Shown in pieces: positions 34,701 through 43,763 of a stretch of DNA of 64,000 nucleotides (positions are counted from its first letter, which is position 1; every line of letters starts with the position of its first letter). The notes below the pieces were generated by a model. The model did not search any database. It was not told where the DNA came from and saw nothing but the letters and a program-made list of their open reading frames with translations. The stretch lies in the NCBI GenBank assembly GCA_013115135.1, contig JABANP010000026.1:186001-250000 (forward strand). The letters run 5' to 3'. A program made the translations under genes and the position numbers. The stretch is from Perkinsus olseni. Its lineage: Eukaryota; Perkinsozoa; Perkinsida; Perkinsidae.

Positions 34701-35200
34701 TCGAGACCATGCCATCAAACCGATCGCAACAGGGCGCCGTTGTTTCCACCAAGCCATGCCACATCCCAGTACTACATGTCCGGGTCCTCCTCGCCACAAC
34801 CGTCAACCTTCCTGATTGTCTTAGCCAAGACATGCTTGAGCTTATCCAGCTTCCGTTCCTCGACCTTAGGCAAGTTAGTTATGATAATGGTCGACTGGAA
34901 GGCCTCGTCTCGGGGTATCTGCCACGTTCAATACCGTAACTCTGCCGAATCCAATTCAAGCGGCCTAAGATCTCTCCAACTTTTCACGGTGGACTAGCAG
35001 GAGTCCATCGAGGCCCACTGAAGAGCTCCCGTTCAGCCTGATGACGCTGTCCGGCGCCCATACACTACCTGTCCGTCGTCAAACTCCTCGAGATCGGCAT
35101 CGGAGAGACACTCCTCCAAGTCGTTAGGCTCGCATTTGAGATCTTCCAACCGCTTCTTCTGCTCGTCACTGAGCTGGTCTAGTAATGAAGTCTGCTCCAT
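31738..35200 (-). CDS. Eukaryotic translation initiation factor 3 subunit B (eIF3b)
   Basis: Scaffold subunit of eIF3 at the 40S ribosome. Start MEQTSLLDQ at 35200; exon 1 35200-35069 ends at a GTAGTG donor. RRM region: STIIITNLPKVEERKLDKLK near 34900, VSVVRDSYMPINEEEGHTDG near 34640, then LDHYHFGKANVLRTF near 34480. WD40-like propeller: WMLDKEWREML near 34240, TEVSWYTHLDKRGP near 34130, VAWSPRGTFLVTFHAPG near 34040, LWGGENFEKK near 33970, YPGITAISWCPAKRDILAV near 33390, ADIYWHPQGDYVATNVLR near 33100, VHWEPHGNRLAVVNT near 32840 and KVDIHNTDEHFMLNHVAWDP near 32480. The C-terminal helical part includes FADWRPHPKQLLSEKEVEAI near 32170. A last exon, ETVTFTETREIDQG, ends in TGA at 31740-31738. About ten small introns; individual boundaries were not all fixed. 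Confidence 0.88.
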
Positions 35201-35732
35201 ACCGAAAATCTACACTCAACTGTGACAAATAATCCCGTTATTTTCAAGGCATACTGATCAATCAGGTTCGTACATCCACGAAAAAAATTCACCGCTCGCC
35301 CTCGTGATCGATTTGGAGACAAGGCTCACCTTCAGTGAGGTCCATCACCGCGCCTTTCGAGGCTATCTTTTTAGATCTGTCCGCCTAGTATAAAGTCCAT
35401 ATCTTAATTCAGCTGCTCAGCGTCTATCAGTCGGGGGCAATAACGTCGTCTCGGCCGCAGTGCGAACATATCTTGCCAATGGCGTTGTAACCGGCACGAG
35501 CCCGTTAACGGGAGCGGACTTCAGCTCTCTCTGTGGGAGTCTCGTACAGTACCGCCGGCTTATCAGGTCTTCGAGTCCGAATCATTAGCGTAGGCAACGT
35601 TCCTTGACTTACTCTTGCCAAACTGCGTCAAGTTCCTGCTTGAGCTAGGCAATAGAGGTCCGCCCTCCCTAATCTCTGAGGAACTTTGTTACAGTGTTGA
35701 TTGACGGTCGATAGTGCTCAACTCGGTGGCAC
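35201..35732. other. Divergent intergenic region
   Basis: Between the eIF3b start (-) and a + strand gene. Only short open frames; probably promoters of both genes. Confidence 0.35.
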
Positions 35733-36980
35733 TTGGCCAATGCTCGGTGCGTGTTAGCCCCGAGACTGCCGTCAGATGATGCAGGGCGAGCCAGTGCGAG
35801 AGAGGTTCCTGCCGGCCTGGACCCTGATAAGCCCAGTGACTTACTTTGTTCCCGTCAACGCATACCGAATCCCGAGCTCCCCGGGATGATCCGTGGGGGA
35901 ATGCTGTTGGAAGTTCTGTCTGCACTTAACCATAAGTGTGGCAGCGAGGCTGAAGTCTTATTGCTCAGTGCTGGTCAGGCGCCAAATCATGCTGCTGAAC
36001 GGTCTTTCGCTCTCGGATTGTTCTTGCGTTTGCCTCGCGAAAGTCTTGGGTGCGAATACTTCACATCCACCAATATTAGAGAGCGGTGGCTGGAGGAGCT
36101 TCCTTCAGGCTTTGTCAGCTGCTGCCTCGTGCCAATGGCCTGTGTATTGTCTTCTTTCACCCGCGGGTCAAGCGGCGCATCGGGAGGGACCTCGTAAAGT
36201 CACCGCTGTTGAAGGCAAGACAATATACTCAAGGCGTCTTCTAGGTTGCGCCCTGCCTCAGGTTCTGTAGCGAGTATAGTCAGTCGATCCAGCAGTTACT
36301 CTTCTCTCACGTCATCATCGGCGAGTAAGGTCTACAGCAGCAGTAGCTTGAGCAGTGGTGCCCAGTATTGCCGAGACATGCTCGCTGTCATCGAAGGGCT
36401 CGGTAAGTCGGTAGTACTCCTGAGTCGTTAAAGTGAATTTAAACACTCCCTAGGTCCTGTGACCAATAACCACAAAGCCCAGCTCGTTCTGCACACGCCA
36501 GAGCTGGATTCGCCCCGAGTATGTTTTTGGCTGGTCCTGGGTCTCGCGTATTGTTCGGTTCAGGTCGCTCGGCGCTTAGCTTTCCTTGATAAGAGAATAC
36601 GGCACTTGACCGCCAACCCCAAGTCCTTCGGTGGAAGATCTGGGCAGCGGGAGAACGAGCTAGTTCGGTCTCGAAGTCACGGTAAGCTCGACTGGTTTTG
36701 CTTCAGACGCTTCAAGTCTCGGGGAATCTTCTAGGTTCTCTCACGTTGAGAGACTGCGACCTCTTCACTACTGACGCTCGCGCAAATTTTGATTGGAAGC
36801 CGGACCTTGTTAGCGACTTGGAAAAATACAGAAGTTCACAGTAAGTACCTCATTGCCTTCCGTGCGTAAACTTGAATAGGGTCTTTCAGATTCCGGAATC
36901 CACTGGACCGAATATGGCGTTTCCGTGAAGGCATGCTAAATCAGGCCAACTGCCTCCGCACGAAACCAGCGTACTTTTGA
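35733..36980 (+). CDS. Unrecognised multi-exon protein
   Basis: Family not recognised. The C-terminal exons join consistently. LLPRANGLCIVFFHPRVKRR (36115-36175) leads into VAPCLRFCSEYSQSIQQLLF after a possible GC-AG intron (36215-36244). Next come GAQYCRDMLAVIEGLG (36358-36404), NNHKAQLVLHTPELDSPR (36470-36520), ARRLAFLDKRIRHLTANP (36570-36625) and GSLTLRDCDLFTTDARANFD (36735-36795). The last exon is FRNPLDRIWRFREGML, to TGA at 36978-36980. Introns are 30-58 bases. The 5' part, before about 36100, is uncertain and the start at 35733 is only the beginning of an open frame. Confidence 0.45.
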
Positions 36981-37142
36981 AACCGTATTGGGGCTTGTTG
37001 CCCGCTGTACCATGGTCTTATGATGAGGAGCCTGAAAGGTGTTGTCCTATGCTCATGTTTGGTTCTCCATAGTTTTGAAAGGTCGGCCATCGAGGTCCTC
37101 TGTCGTAGATTGCAGCTCAACTTTATTTCACTGATTGATCCC

Positions 37143-37931
37143 ATGAACACACCCCCCGTTAATGCACCTGGCCCTATGTTCGGCCTGGCAATACCTGGAA
37201 GACCTGTCATCACTGACTTCGTTCAAGAGACGGAAACAAGGTAGTACTGGTCGCATGCTCCGAGGTCGATCGTGTACTTGGTTGTGTTGTGGTGTCAGCT
37301 GGCACGTCGATGTGCCTAACCCGAGCAGTATATCATCGTTCTCGGTGTTTCTCCTGCGGCCTGTCCCCTCGGACACTGTGGGTTTAGGAGTCTACTACAC
37401 AGCGACAACAGGTAATAACGGATCCTCATCATGGCGGAGAAAGGATTTCTCCTGAGTTTGTTGTTTCTCAGATGGTGCCACGTTCGTTGGCGCCTTGTCA
37501 AACGCTAAGCCGACTGATATCTTCTCACCAGGCTGGCCGCTCAACCCGGATATCGCCAGCATGCCCGCTGTTCGTATTGGTTTGGCCTTCGAGCCCTCCG
37601 AGGTAGGTGCTGTGAGATTCCGATCGGTGAATCTCACTGGTGGATTTTCAGTCCCTCTTACCCAAGATGAGTACAGTTAGCGAATCAGTCGACTTCAAGA
37701 GGGAGTTTGCGAGGAAAGTAGCTCTTAATCTCTTCCGGTAATAAAGCACATGTCGTTCGACTTGCGGCCGACTGTCACTGTGATTTCCTCAGGTACATAG
37801 AATCCTTCAACACGAGTGGCGGCGGCGATGCTAGATTTATGAGGTGCCCTCAAGACTTGCTCGACCGATGGCTGCAGCGGTTTGACGATAAATACGATAA
37901 AGACCCTATGTTTGTGTTCAAGACGACTTAA
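37143..37931 (+). CDS. Hikeshi (OPI10/C11orf73) homologue, Hsp70 nuclear import carrier
   Basis: Hikeshi carries ATP-bound Hsp70 into the nucleus under heat stress, contacting FG-nucleoporins. Five exons: 37143-37240, 37299-37411, 37472-37602, 37652-37737 and 37793-37931. All are bounded by GT...AG and keep frame, giving 188 residues against about 197 in animals. Seen: MFGLAIPGRPVITDF at the N terminus (family MFGxLVxGR), the beta-strand block SSFSVFLLRPVPSDTVGLGV (family VVVFMLGTxPFPxGxGxxV), VGALSNAKPTDIFSPGW (family GxxxNxKPSAIFK), RIGLAFEP, a helix VDFKREFARKVALNLFRYIESF, and the C-terminal RWLQRFDDKYDKDPMFVFKT matching WxxxFxxxxxxxPxFWKT. An earlier in-frame Met adds 11 residues before MFGLA; which is used is not known. 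Confidence 0.88.
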
Positions 37932-38552
37932 GTATAATATACACCCCTTTCATTCATTACGTTATCGACTCGTGTTTGTTGAGTATACCCAACGAGGGCA
38001 GGTCACCGCAGCAACTCTCGAGCTGAGCTCGTTGTCGTTTTTTGTCGAGCAAGGCACTTTTTCGGCTCGTGATCAAGTGACCAGTTTGGTGCAGAGCGCT
38101 AGCTCTAGAAGCGGTGGCGAACAGACACAATTTGGTCAATCTGGATCATCCAGACTGGATATAAGGCTTAGCACACAAAATGTCTCCATGTCTGCTTGAT
38201 GGCCTTCGGCTCGTCGAACATTAGAAGTAGCCGTTGGTTTTTGACTCGATCAGTCTAGCGGTGTACAAAGCTGGAGTTACTACTTACGGTGTTCAAAGTT
38301 CATCTTGGGAGTTGGAACGAAGCTATCGCAGGCTGCGATAGCTTAGCTTTTGATGAGAGAGGTGGATGGCCGAGTCCTACAGCTCGCACTCGCCACTCGC
38401 AAGATTCGCCTTGGTGCTCCTGTCACAGCGTCGAGCTGAGGGAATCTAGCGCTGAGGTCGGACGATTGTTAGCGCAGTTCAACTCTGGTGTGTATTCCTT
38501 CAGGACTGGTTCAAGTACATATTGTGATCTTTGTTTTAGTTTTGTTCTTTTA
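37932..38552 (+). other. Intergenic/5' region of oxidoreductase copy 1
   Basis: Open in the frame of the downstream gene from 38289 but with no start Met before 38553 that fits the protein family. A pyrimidine-rich tract ending in TTTTAG lies about 15 bases before the start codon (38532-38539), resembling a cis- or trans-splice acceptor. No spliced-leader sequence was seen. Confidence 0.35.
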
Positions 38553-39935
38553 ATGGTTTCTGACAAGCGTCGCGCTTTAGTCATCGGAGGTGGCTTCTCC
38601 GGCATGTTCGCCGCCAACGAGCTCAGGGGACGTTTCGACGTCACCCTTGTTGATGCCAAGGAGTACTTCGAGTACACCCCCGGTATCCTCCGTGCCTACG
38701 TGAAGCCCACTCATTACGACGCTCTATCATTCACTTACCAGTCGGTTCTTGAGCGCACCATGGGCATTAAGTTCCTCTGGGGTGAGGTTACTCAGCTCGA
38801 CGGTGAGAAGCAGATCGCTCACGTGAAGCCCATGTTCTCTGATCACGAGGAGGAGGTTGCCTTCGACTACTGTGTTATCGCTGCCGGTTGCACTTTCGGT
38901 CTCTTCTCCAAGTGGGGTGAGTCTCTCTGGTCTCCGACTGTTAACGAGGGTGCCATCGCCGCGTCCGAGTGGAAGAACATCGATGAGCGTTTCATCGAAG
39001 GTCGCCGTCGTCATATTTATGAGGAGCACGAGAAGCTCGCCGCCCTCAACAAGAAGAAGGCTACCGTCCTCGTCGTCGGTGCCGGTTTCATCGGTGTCGA
39101 GTGGGTTACTGAGCTTCAGCACTACTTCCCCAACCTCAAGCTCACCATCATGGATTTCCTTCCTAAGTGCCTCGGACCTCTTCCTCAGAACGCCGCCGGC
39201 TACTGCGACAAGTACATGAAGGAGCACGGAATCAAGTGCTACTACGGCATGAAGTACGCTCCCAAGGAGGAAGGCTTCTGGGAGAAGATCGGTCTCACCG
39301 GCGAGCCCGACTGCACCTTCGTCTGCATCGGTACCAAGGCTTCCAACTGGTTCATGCCTAAGGAGTGCTTGACTGGCTATAACCCCTTGGAGGAGGACAA
39401 GAAGGAGAAGGACCCTAAGAAGCGCGGTCCCGGTGGCGGAGGATGGATCCACGTGAACAAGCATTTGCAGGTTTACAAGGTCAACGAGGACGGTTCTCAA
39501 TCTCTCTGGGGCAACGGTCACATCTTTGCCATTGGTGATTGCAACATGGTTCCCGAGCTTCCCCCGATCCCCAAGATTTCTTATCCCTCTGAGGAACAGG
39601 CTGCTCATGCCACTAAGAACATCAAGATTTTGGACCACCTTGAGCATAAGGGTAAGTCCGTTGGCGGCTGCTGCGGGCTCGGTGGTGCCAAGGACCTCGT
39701 CACCACCTGGTGGCCTTGGGGTGCTGGTATGTTCGCCACTTCTCTCGGACCTAACAAGGCTTGCTTCGTTTTGGGCGCAAAGTCTGCTCCTGGCACCGGC
39801 CACATGGTCCTCCGTGGCAAGCTCTCTGCTATCCAGAAGGGTCTCATCGAATCCACTAAGGTCAACGAGAATAAGCGTGGCATCGTCGGAAGTTCGATCT
39901 GGTATTTCGTCCATCATACTCCCTTCATCAACTAG
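38553..39935 (+). CDS. AIF/FSP1-like FAD-NAD(P)H oxidoreductase, copy 1
   Basis: Pyridine nucleotide-disulfide oxidoreductase of the AIFM2/FSP1 and type-II NADH dehydrogenase group, which pass electrons from NAD(P)H through FAD to quinones or other acceptors. 460 residues in one exon. Seen: N-terminal FAD-binding VIGGGFSGMFAANEL (residues about 9-23) followed by the acidic strand end DVTLVDAKEYFEYTPG, the NAD-binding VLVVGAGFIGVEWVTEL in mid-protein, and the FAD motif GHIFAIGDCN near residue 330. The C terminus is unusual, with WWPWGAGMFATSLGPNKACF and an HHTPF end. Codon use is highly biased to C/G- or T-ending major codons, as in RPS14, implying strong expression. Start at MVSDKRR because the copies are conserved from there and not upstream. 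Confidence 0.88.
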   Translation: MVSDKRRALVIGGGFSGMFAANELRGRFDVTLVDAKEYFEYTPGILRAYVKPTHYDALSFTYQSVLERTMGIKFLWGEVTQLDGEKQIAHVKPMFSDHEEEVAFDYCVIAAGCTFGLFSKWGESLWSPTVNEGAIAASEWKNIDERFIEGRRRHIYEEHEKLAALNKKKATVLVVGAGFIGVEWVTELQHYFPNLKLTIMDFLPKCLGPLPQNAAGYCDKYMKEHGIKCYYGMKYAPKEEGFWEKIGLTGEPDCTFVCIGTKASNWFMPKECLTGYNPLEEDKKEKDPKKRGPGGGGWIHVNKHLQVYKVNEDGSQSLWGNGHIFAIGDCNMVPELPPIPKISYPSEEQAAHATKNIKILDHLEHKGKSVGGCCGLGGAKDLVTTWWPWGAGMFATSLGPNKACFVLGAKSAPGTGHMVLRGKLSAIQKGLIESTKVNENKRGIVGSSIWYFVHHTPFIN

Positions 39936-41600
39936 TCGCGGTGTTCCTTTTTTTCCGCTATGGATGTTTCCGTAGCCGAGTTTTTTGCTCGTGCAATTAT
40001 TTTCTCTATCGAGCGGAACAAGGGTTGTGTTAGTTTCTTAGTGGGTGCAGGCAGGTATCAGGATTAGCTATCTGGTGTAGTTATAATCAAAATTCAGGGT
40101 GGTTTGCAGTGGTTCAGGGGAGGGAGGATCTCGTTTGTGGTATTACTTCCCTAAAATGTGATGTGAGCAGGTTTTCGCGGGAGAGGCGTGGAGACCTTAG
40201 CATAAGAGAGTCAGTAACGAAAAAGTGCTACACGAGAAGATGAAACCGCACCCGCGTAGCGCACGAACGGTCACATTGGAGCGCTCATGATTCATGAACG
40301 TTGTCGATCCCGGTGGTATCTAGTCGTCTTCGCAATTTCACCCTTGCATAGTACGGGTAAGCACAGACTGTTGTTGGTATCCGTAAGGAAGCGAGCTGAA
40401 CGAGTTAGAGCAGCAGACGAGTATTCTTTTCATTACTGAGCTAGTAGGGTGCCTCGATCCGGGGCTCTTGAATCCCGACCCCCGCCTTGTGGATTACCCA
40501 CTCTCCGTCTCCTAAGTTTTCGAGTCTAGAGCATTCGCGCGCCACGTGGCATAGCGGCCTCATGCTCACATGTCGCAGTGTTTTCATTACAGGCTGTCCA
40601 TGTAGCATAGCGGCCTCATTCTTGTATGTTGCATTGCCTTGGTTACAAACTGTATGTCAAACCTATTAAACTGAGATCACAATCCGGCTGCTGATGATTC
40701 GGGCCGCTCTTTCTGGCGTGGGTTCGAGGGGCGCCCAAAATGACAACTGAGCCGTGTCAAACACGACTCGATCAAACAGCAACTCTCGACGTGTGATGTG
40801 AGCAAGAATTTGCAGCCCCAACGGGTTGTACTCTTTTAGAGGCCGTTGAGGCGTAGAGATGCTGACGTGATAGCTTGATTGAGTTTCGGTGCAAGTGAGG
40901 GAGGGGGCCACAGGAGGCCGTGGAATCTTGTCCTGATTGTTTGAGGTAGCCTTGCGCATGTGCGACCCTACCGACCGCTGGCTCAGAATCCGCGGATGGT
41001 TTACCGTGCTCGAGGCTCAAGATCTGATCAGCATGGGGCGTCAAGCAGGAGTCTGCCTACGTCTCGAAAGATGCCTACGTTAGGATGGGCCGCCATCTCG
41101 CAGGTGGAACATAAGCGCGCCTGTCCCCTTCTTTGTGTGCCATGAAGGCTGCTCCGCTCTCCTGGTTTATTCTGTTTGCACCTCGTTTGAACGAGTCAGA
41201 ACACCGTTAGACATCATGCGGCCCTTCCCACCCAATGCCATGTACACGAGGGGTCATTGCACTTCACATCGTCATGCCTCCGACCGAGGACGCGGAATTA
41301 AGTTCGTAGGGGGTAAGTGCGCTTGCGGATCTATTAGGGACAAATTAGCTATGCAGCGCGCAGCTGTGCATGCGTGCAGACATTTCTCAGCTGCCTCGCA
41401 TGAGAGTCATGGAACTGTGTGAGTCCTTTCATCAAATGCATGGCTTTTGAGGACAATCCACGGGCGTCAGGGTCTCGCGGGGACTAGTAGATCTACCGAT
41501 GGTGGTGGTGCTGGACGGGGGGGACGTTTTGCGTGGTTGGTCAGCTAGTTGGAAGGATTTAATACGATATGTCTCATGGTTCAGTATTTGTTTGTCGCTG
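39936..41600. other. Spacer between the duplicated oxidoreductase genes
   Basis: About 1.65 kb, not similar to the flank of the second copy except immediately around the start codon. It has a short AGCGGCCTCATxCT direct repeat near 40551-40570 and 40608-40625 (CATAGCGGCCTCAT twice). No gene-like frame recognised. Confidence 0.4.
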
Positions 41601-42983
41601 ATGGTCTCTGACAAGCGTCGCGCTTTAGTCATCGGAGGTGGCTTCTCCGGCATGTTCGCCGCCAACGAGCTCAGGGGCCGTTTCGACGTCACCCTTGTCG
41701 ATGCCAAGGAGTACTTCGAGTACACCCCCGGCATTCTCCGTGCCTACGTGAAGCCCGGCCATTACGACGCTCTATCATTCACTTACCAGTCGGTTCTTGA
41801 GCGCACCATGGGCATTAAGTTCCTCTGGGGTGAGGTTACTCAGCTCGACGGTGAGAAGCAGATCGCTCACGTGAAGCCCATGTTCTCCGATCACGAGGAG
41901 GAGGTCGCCTTCGACTACTGCGTTATCGCTGCCGGTTGCACCTTCGGTCTCTTCTCCAAGTGGGGTGAGTCTCTCTGGGCCCCCACTGTCAACGAGGGTG
42001 CCATCGCCGAGTCCGAGTGGAAGCACATCGATGAGCGTTTCATCGAGGGTCGCCGTCGTCATATCTTCGAGGAGCACGAGAAGCTCGCCGCCCTCAACAA
42101 GAAGAAGGCTACCGTCCTCGTCGTCGGCGCCGGTTTCATCGGTGTCGAGTGGGTTACTGAGCTTCAGCACTACTTCCCCAACCTCAAGCTCACCATCATG
42201 GATTTCCTTCCCAAGTGCCTCGGACCTCTTCCTCAGAACGCCGCCGGCTACTGCGACAAGTACATGAAGGAGCACGGAATCAAGTGCTACTACGGCATGA
42301 AGTACGCTCCCAAGGAGGAAGGCTTCTGGGAGAAGATCGGTCTCACCGGCGAGCCCGACTGCACCTTCGTCTGCATCGGTACCAAGGCTTCCAACTGGTT
42401 CATGCCTAAGGAGTGCTTGACTGGCTATAACCCCTTGGAGGAGGACAAGAAGGAGAAGGACCCTAAGAAGCGCGGTCCCGGTGGCGGAGGATGGATCCAC
42501 GTGAACAAGCATTTGCAGGTTTACAAGGTCAACGAGGACGGTTCTCAATCTCTCTGGGGCAACGGTCACATCTTTGCCATTGGTGATTGCAACATGGTTC
42601 CCGAGCTTCCCCCGATCCCCAAGATTTCTTATCCCTCTGAGGAACAGGCTGCTCATGCCACTAAGAACATCAAGATTTTGGACCACCTTGAGCATAAGGG
42701 TAAGTCCGTTGGCGGCTGCTGCGGGCTCGGTGGTGCCAAGGACCTCGTCACCACCTGGTGGCCTTGGGGTGCTGGTATGTTCGCCACTTCTCTCGGACCT
42801 AACAAGGCTTGCTTCGTTTTGGGTGCTAAGTCTGCTCCTGGCACCGGCCATATGGTCCTCCGTGGCAAGCTCTCTGCTATCCAGAAGGGTCTCATTGAAT
42901 CCACTAAGGTCAACGAGAACAAGCGTGGCATCATCGGCTCTTGGGGCTGGCATTTCGTCCATCACACTCCCTTCATGAACTAA
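41601..42983 (+). CDS. AIF/FSP1-like FAD-NAD(P)H oxidoreductase, copy 2
   Basis: Second tandem copy, also 460 residues and intronless. The middle and C-terminal two thirds are identical or nearly identical to copy 1 at DNA level. Only scattered changes appear near the N terminus (HY for HY, GHYD versus THYD), around residues 130-165 (APTVNEGAIAESEWKHI versus SPTVNEGAIAASEWKNI, IFEEHE versus IYEEHE) and at the extreme C terminus (IIGSWGWHFVHHTPFMN versus IVGSSIWYFVHHTPFIN). FAD and NAD motifs are unchanged. Upstream and downstream flanks differ, so the homogenised stretch ends close to the coding region. Confidence 0.88.
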   Translation: MVSDKRRALVIGGGFSGMFAANELRGRFDVTLVDAKEYFEYTPGILRAYVKPGHYDALSFTYQSVLERTMGIKFLWGEVTQLDGEKQIAHVKPMFSDHEEEVAFDYCVIAAGCTFGLFSKWGESLWAPTVNEGAIAESEWKHIDERFIEGRRRHIFEEHEKLAALNKKKATVLVVGAGFIGVEWVTELQHYFPNLKLTIMDFLPKCLGPLPQNAAGYCDKYMKEHGIKCYYGMKYAPKEEGFWEKIGLTGEPDCTFVCIGTKASNWFMPKECLTGYNPLEEDKKEKDPKKRGPGGGGWIHVNKHLQVYKVNEDGSQSLWGNGHIFAIGDCNMVPELPPIPKISYPSEEQAAHATKNIKILDHLEHKGKSVGGCCGLGGAKDLVTTWWPWGAGMFATSLGPNKACFVLGAKSAPGTGHMVLRGKLSAIQKGLIESTKVNENKRGIIGSWGWHFVHHTPFMN

Positions 42984-43763
42984 TTGTAGTTCCTCGGAGT
43001 CCTCTTTTGAGTAATTGTCCGTATGTGACTATCTGCTGCTCACATTTGTTATAAAATAGCTGTTCCTTTCCGTGAGCAATGACATGCTGCCGAGTTGTTG
43101 CTAGTTAAGCACTCTGGGGATTAGCGTGGCCTGGGCATATCTATGCGGCGCATTATTCGAGAATGCCTGTTTTCTGATCGTTTGCGCACCGGGCAACACG
43201 GACAGGCTTATGGAGGGGTTTGCCAACTACGCAAGACTTAGCGAGTATGCGATGACTGTTAGCCACTGTAATGGCGAGATCGTCGACGTTTATCGAGGGC
43301 TAGCGAATCGTGCATTACGTACCGTCGAGTTGGTTTGAAGATTCAATTCGTTCGATGGTAGTCAACATCTTTCACCGAACCAACTACCCAACTCTTCTAG
43401 GTAACAAGCCACTTACCTTTATACACTGGCGATCTGTTAACGTAGACCCCCTGACCCCGAGAGACTACCAAGTGAGCCGTCGATGTCCGTTCTCAGCGGT
43501 ATCACTGAAGTGTACGTTACGGAAGAGCGCAGCTGCTTTAGGGACATCGACGGCGGGTGAATGTGCGATCGCGTGCAACGATACTTTAATGCAAATGAAA
43601 GATAATTGATCGTGTGGACAGCAGAGCCTCTGCTGCAGAGGCTTAGTTCCTCAAGCTCCATTCCCGGACGCGTGCTCCACAACCCAGGTCAACTCAGACT
43701 AACGCCGCGAGAAAGTCTCAGGAAACGTGACAGTGGTTTAGATACGTTTTAACAGGAAGACTG
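42984..43763. other. Intergenic region
   Basis: Between oxidoreductase copy 2 (+) and the 3' end of the dihydrouridine synthase gene (-). Short open frames only; nothing recognised. Confidence 0.4.

Noticed and set aside
36735..36950. SGNH-hydrolase-like ending (SGIHWTEYG) in the unrecognised + strand gene
   Set aside because: That reading needs a frame that conflicts with the splice phase at 36840-36890; the phase-consistent reading is FRNPLDRIWRFREGML and has no SGNH motif.
38530..38553. Trans-splicing acceptor with spliced leader at the oxidoreductase genes
   Set aside because: A pyrimidine tract and AG are present, but no spliced-leader sequence or SL RNA gene was found in the window, so trans-splicing cannot be claimed from this sequence.
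38727..39917. 396-codon minus-strand open frame opposite oxidoreductase copy 1 (and its twin at 41775-42965)
   Set aside because: It is the antisense shadow of a gene with strong codon bias; composition is Leu/Val/Asp-rich with no motif, and the sense frame has clear FAD and NAD sites.
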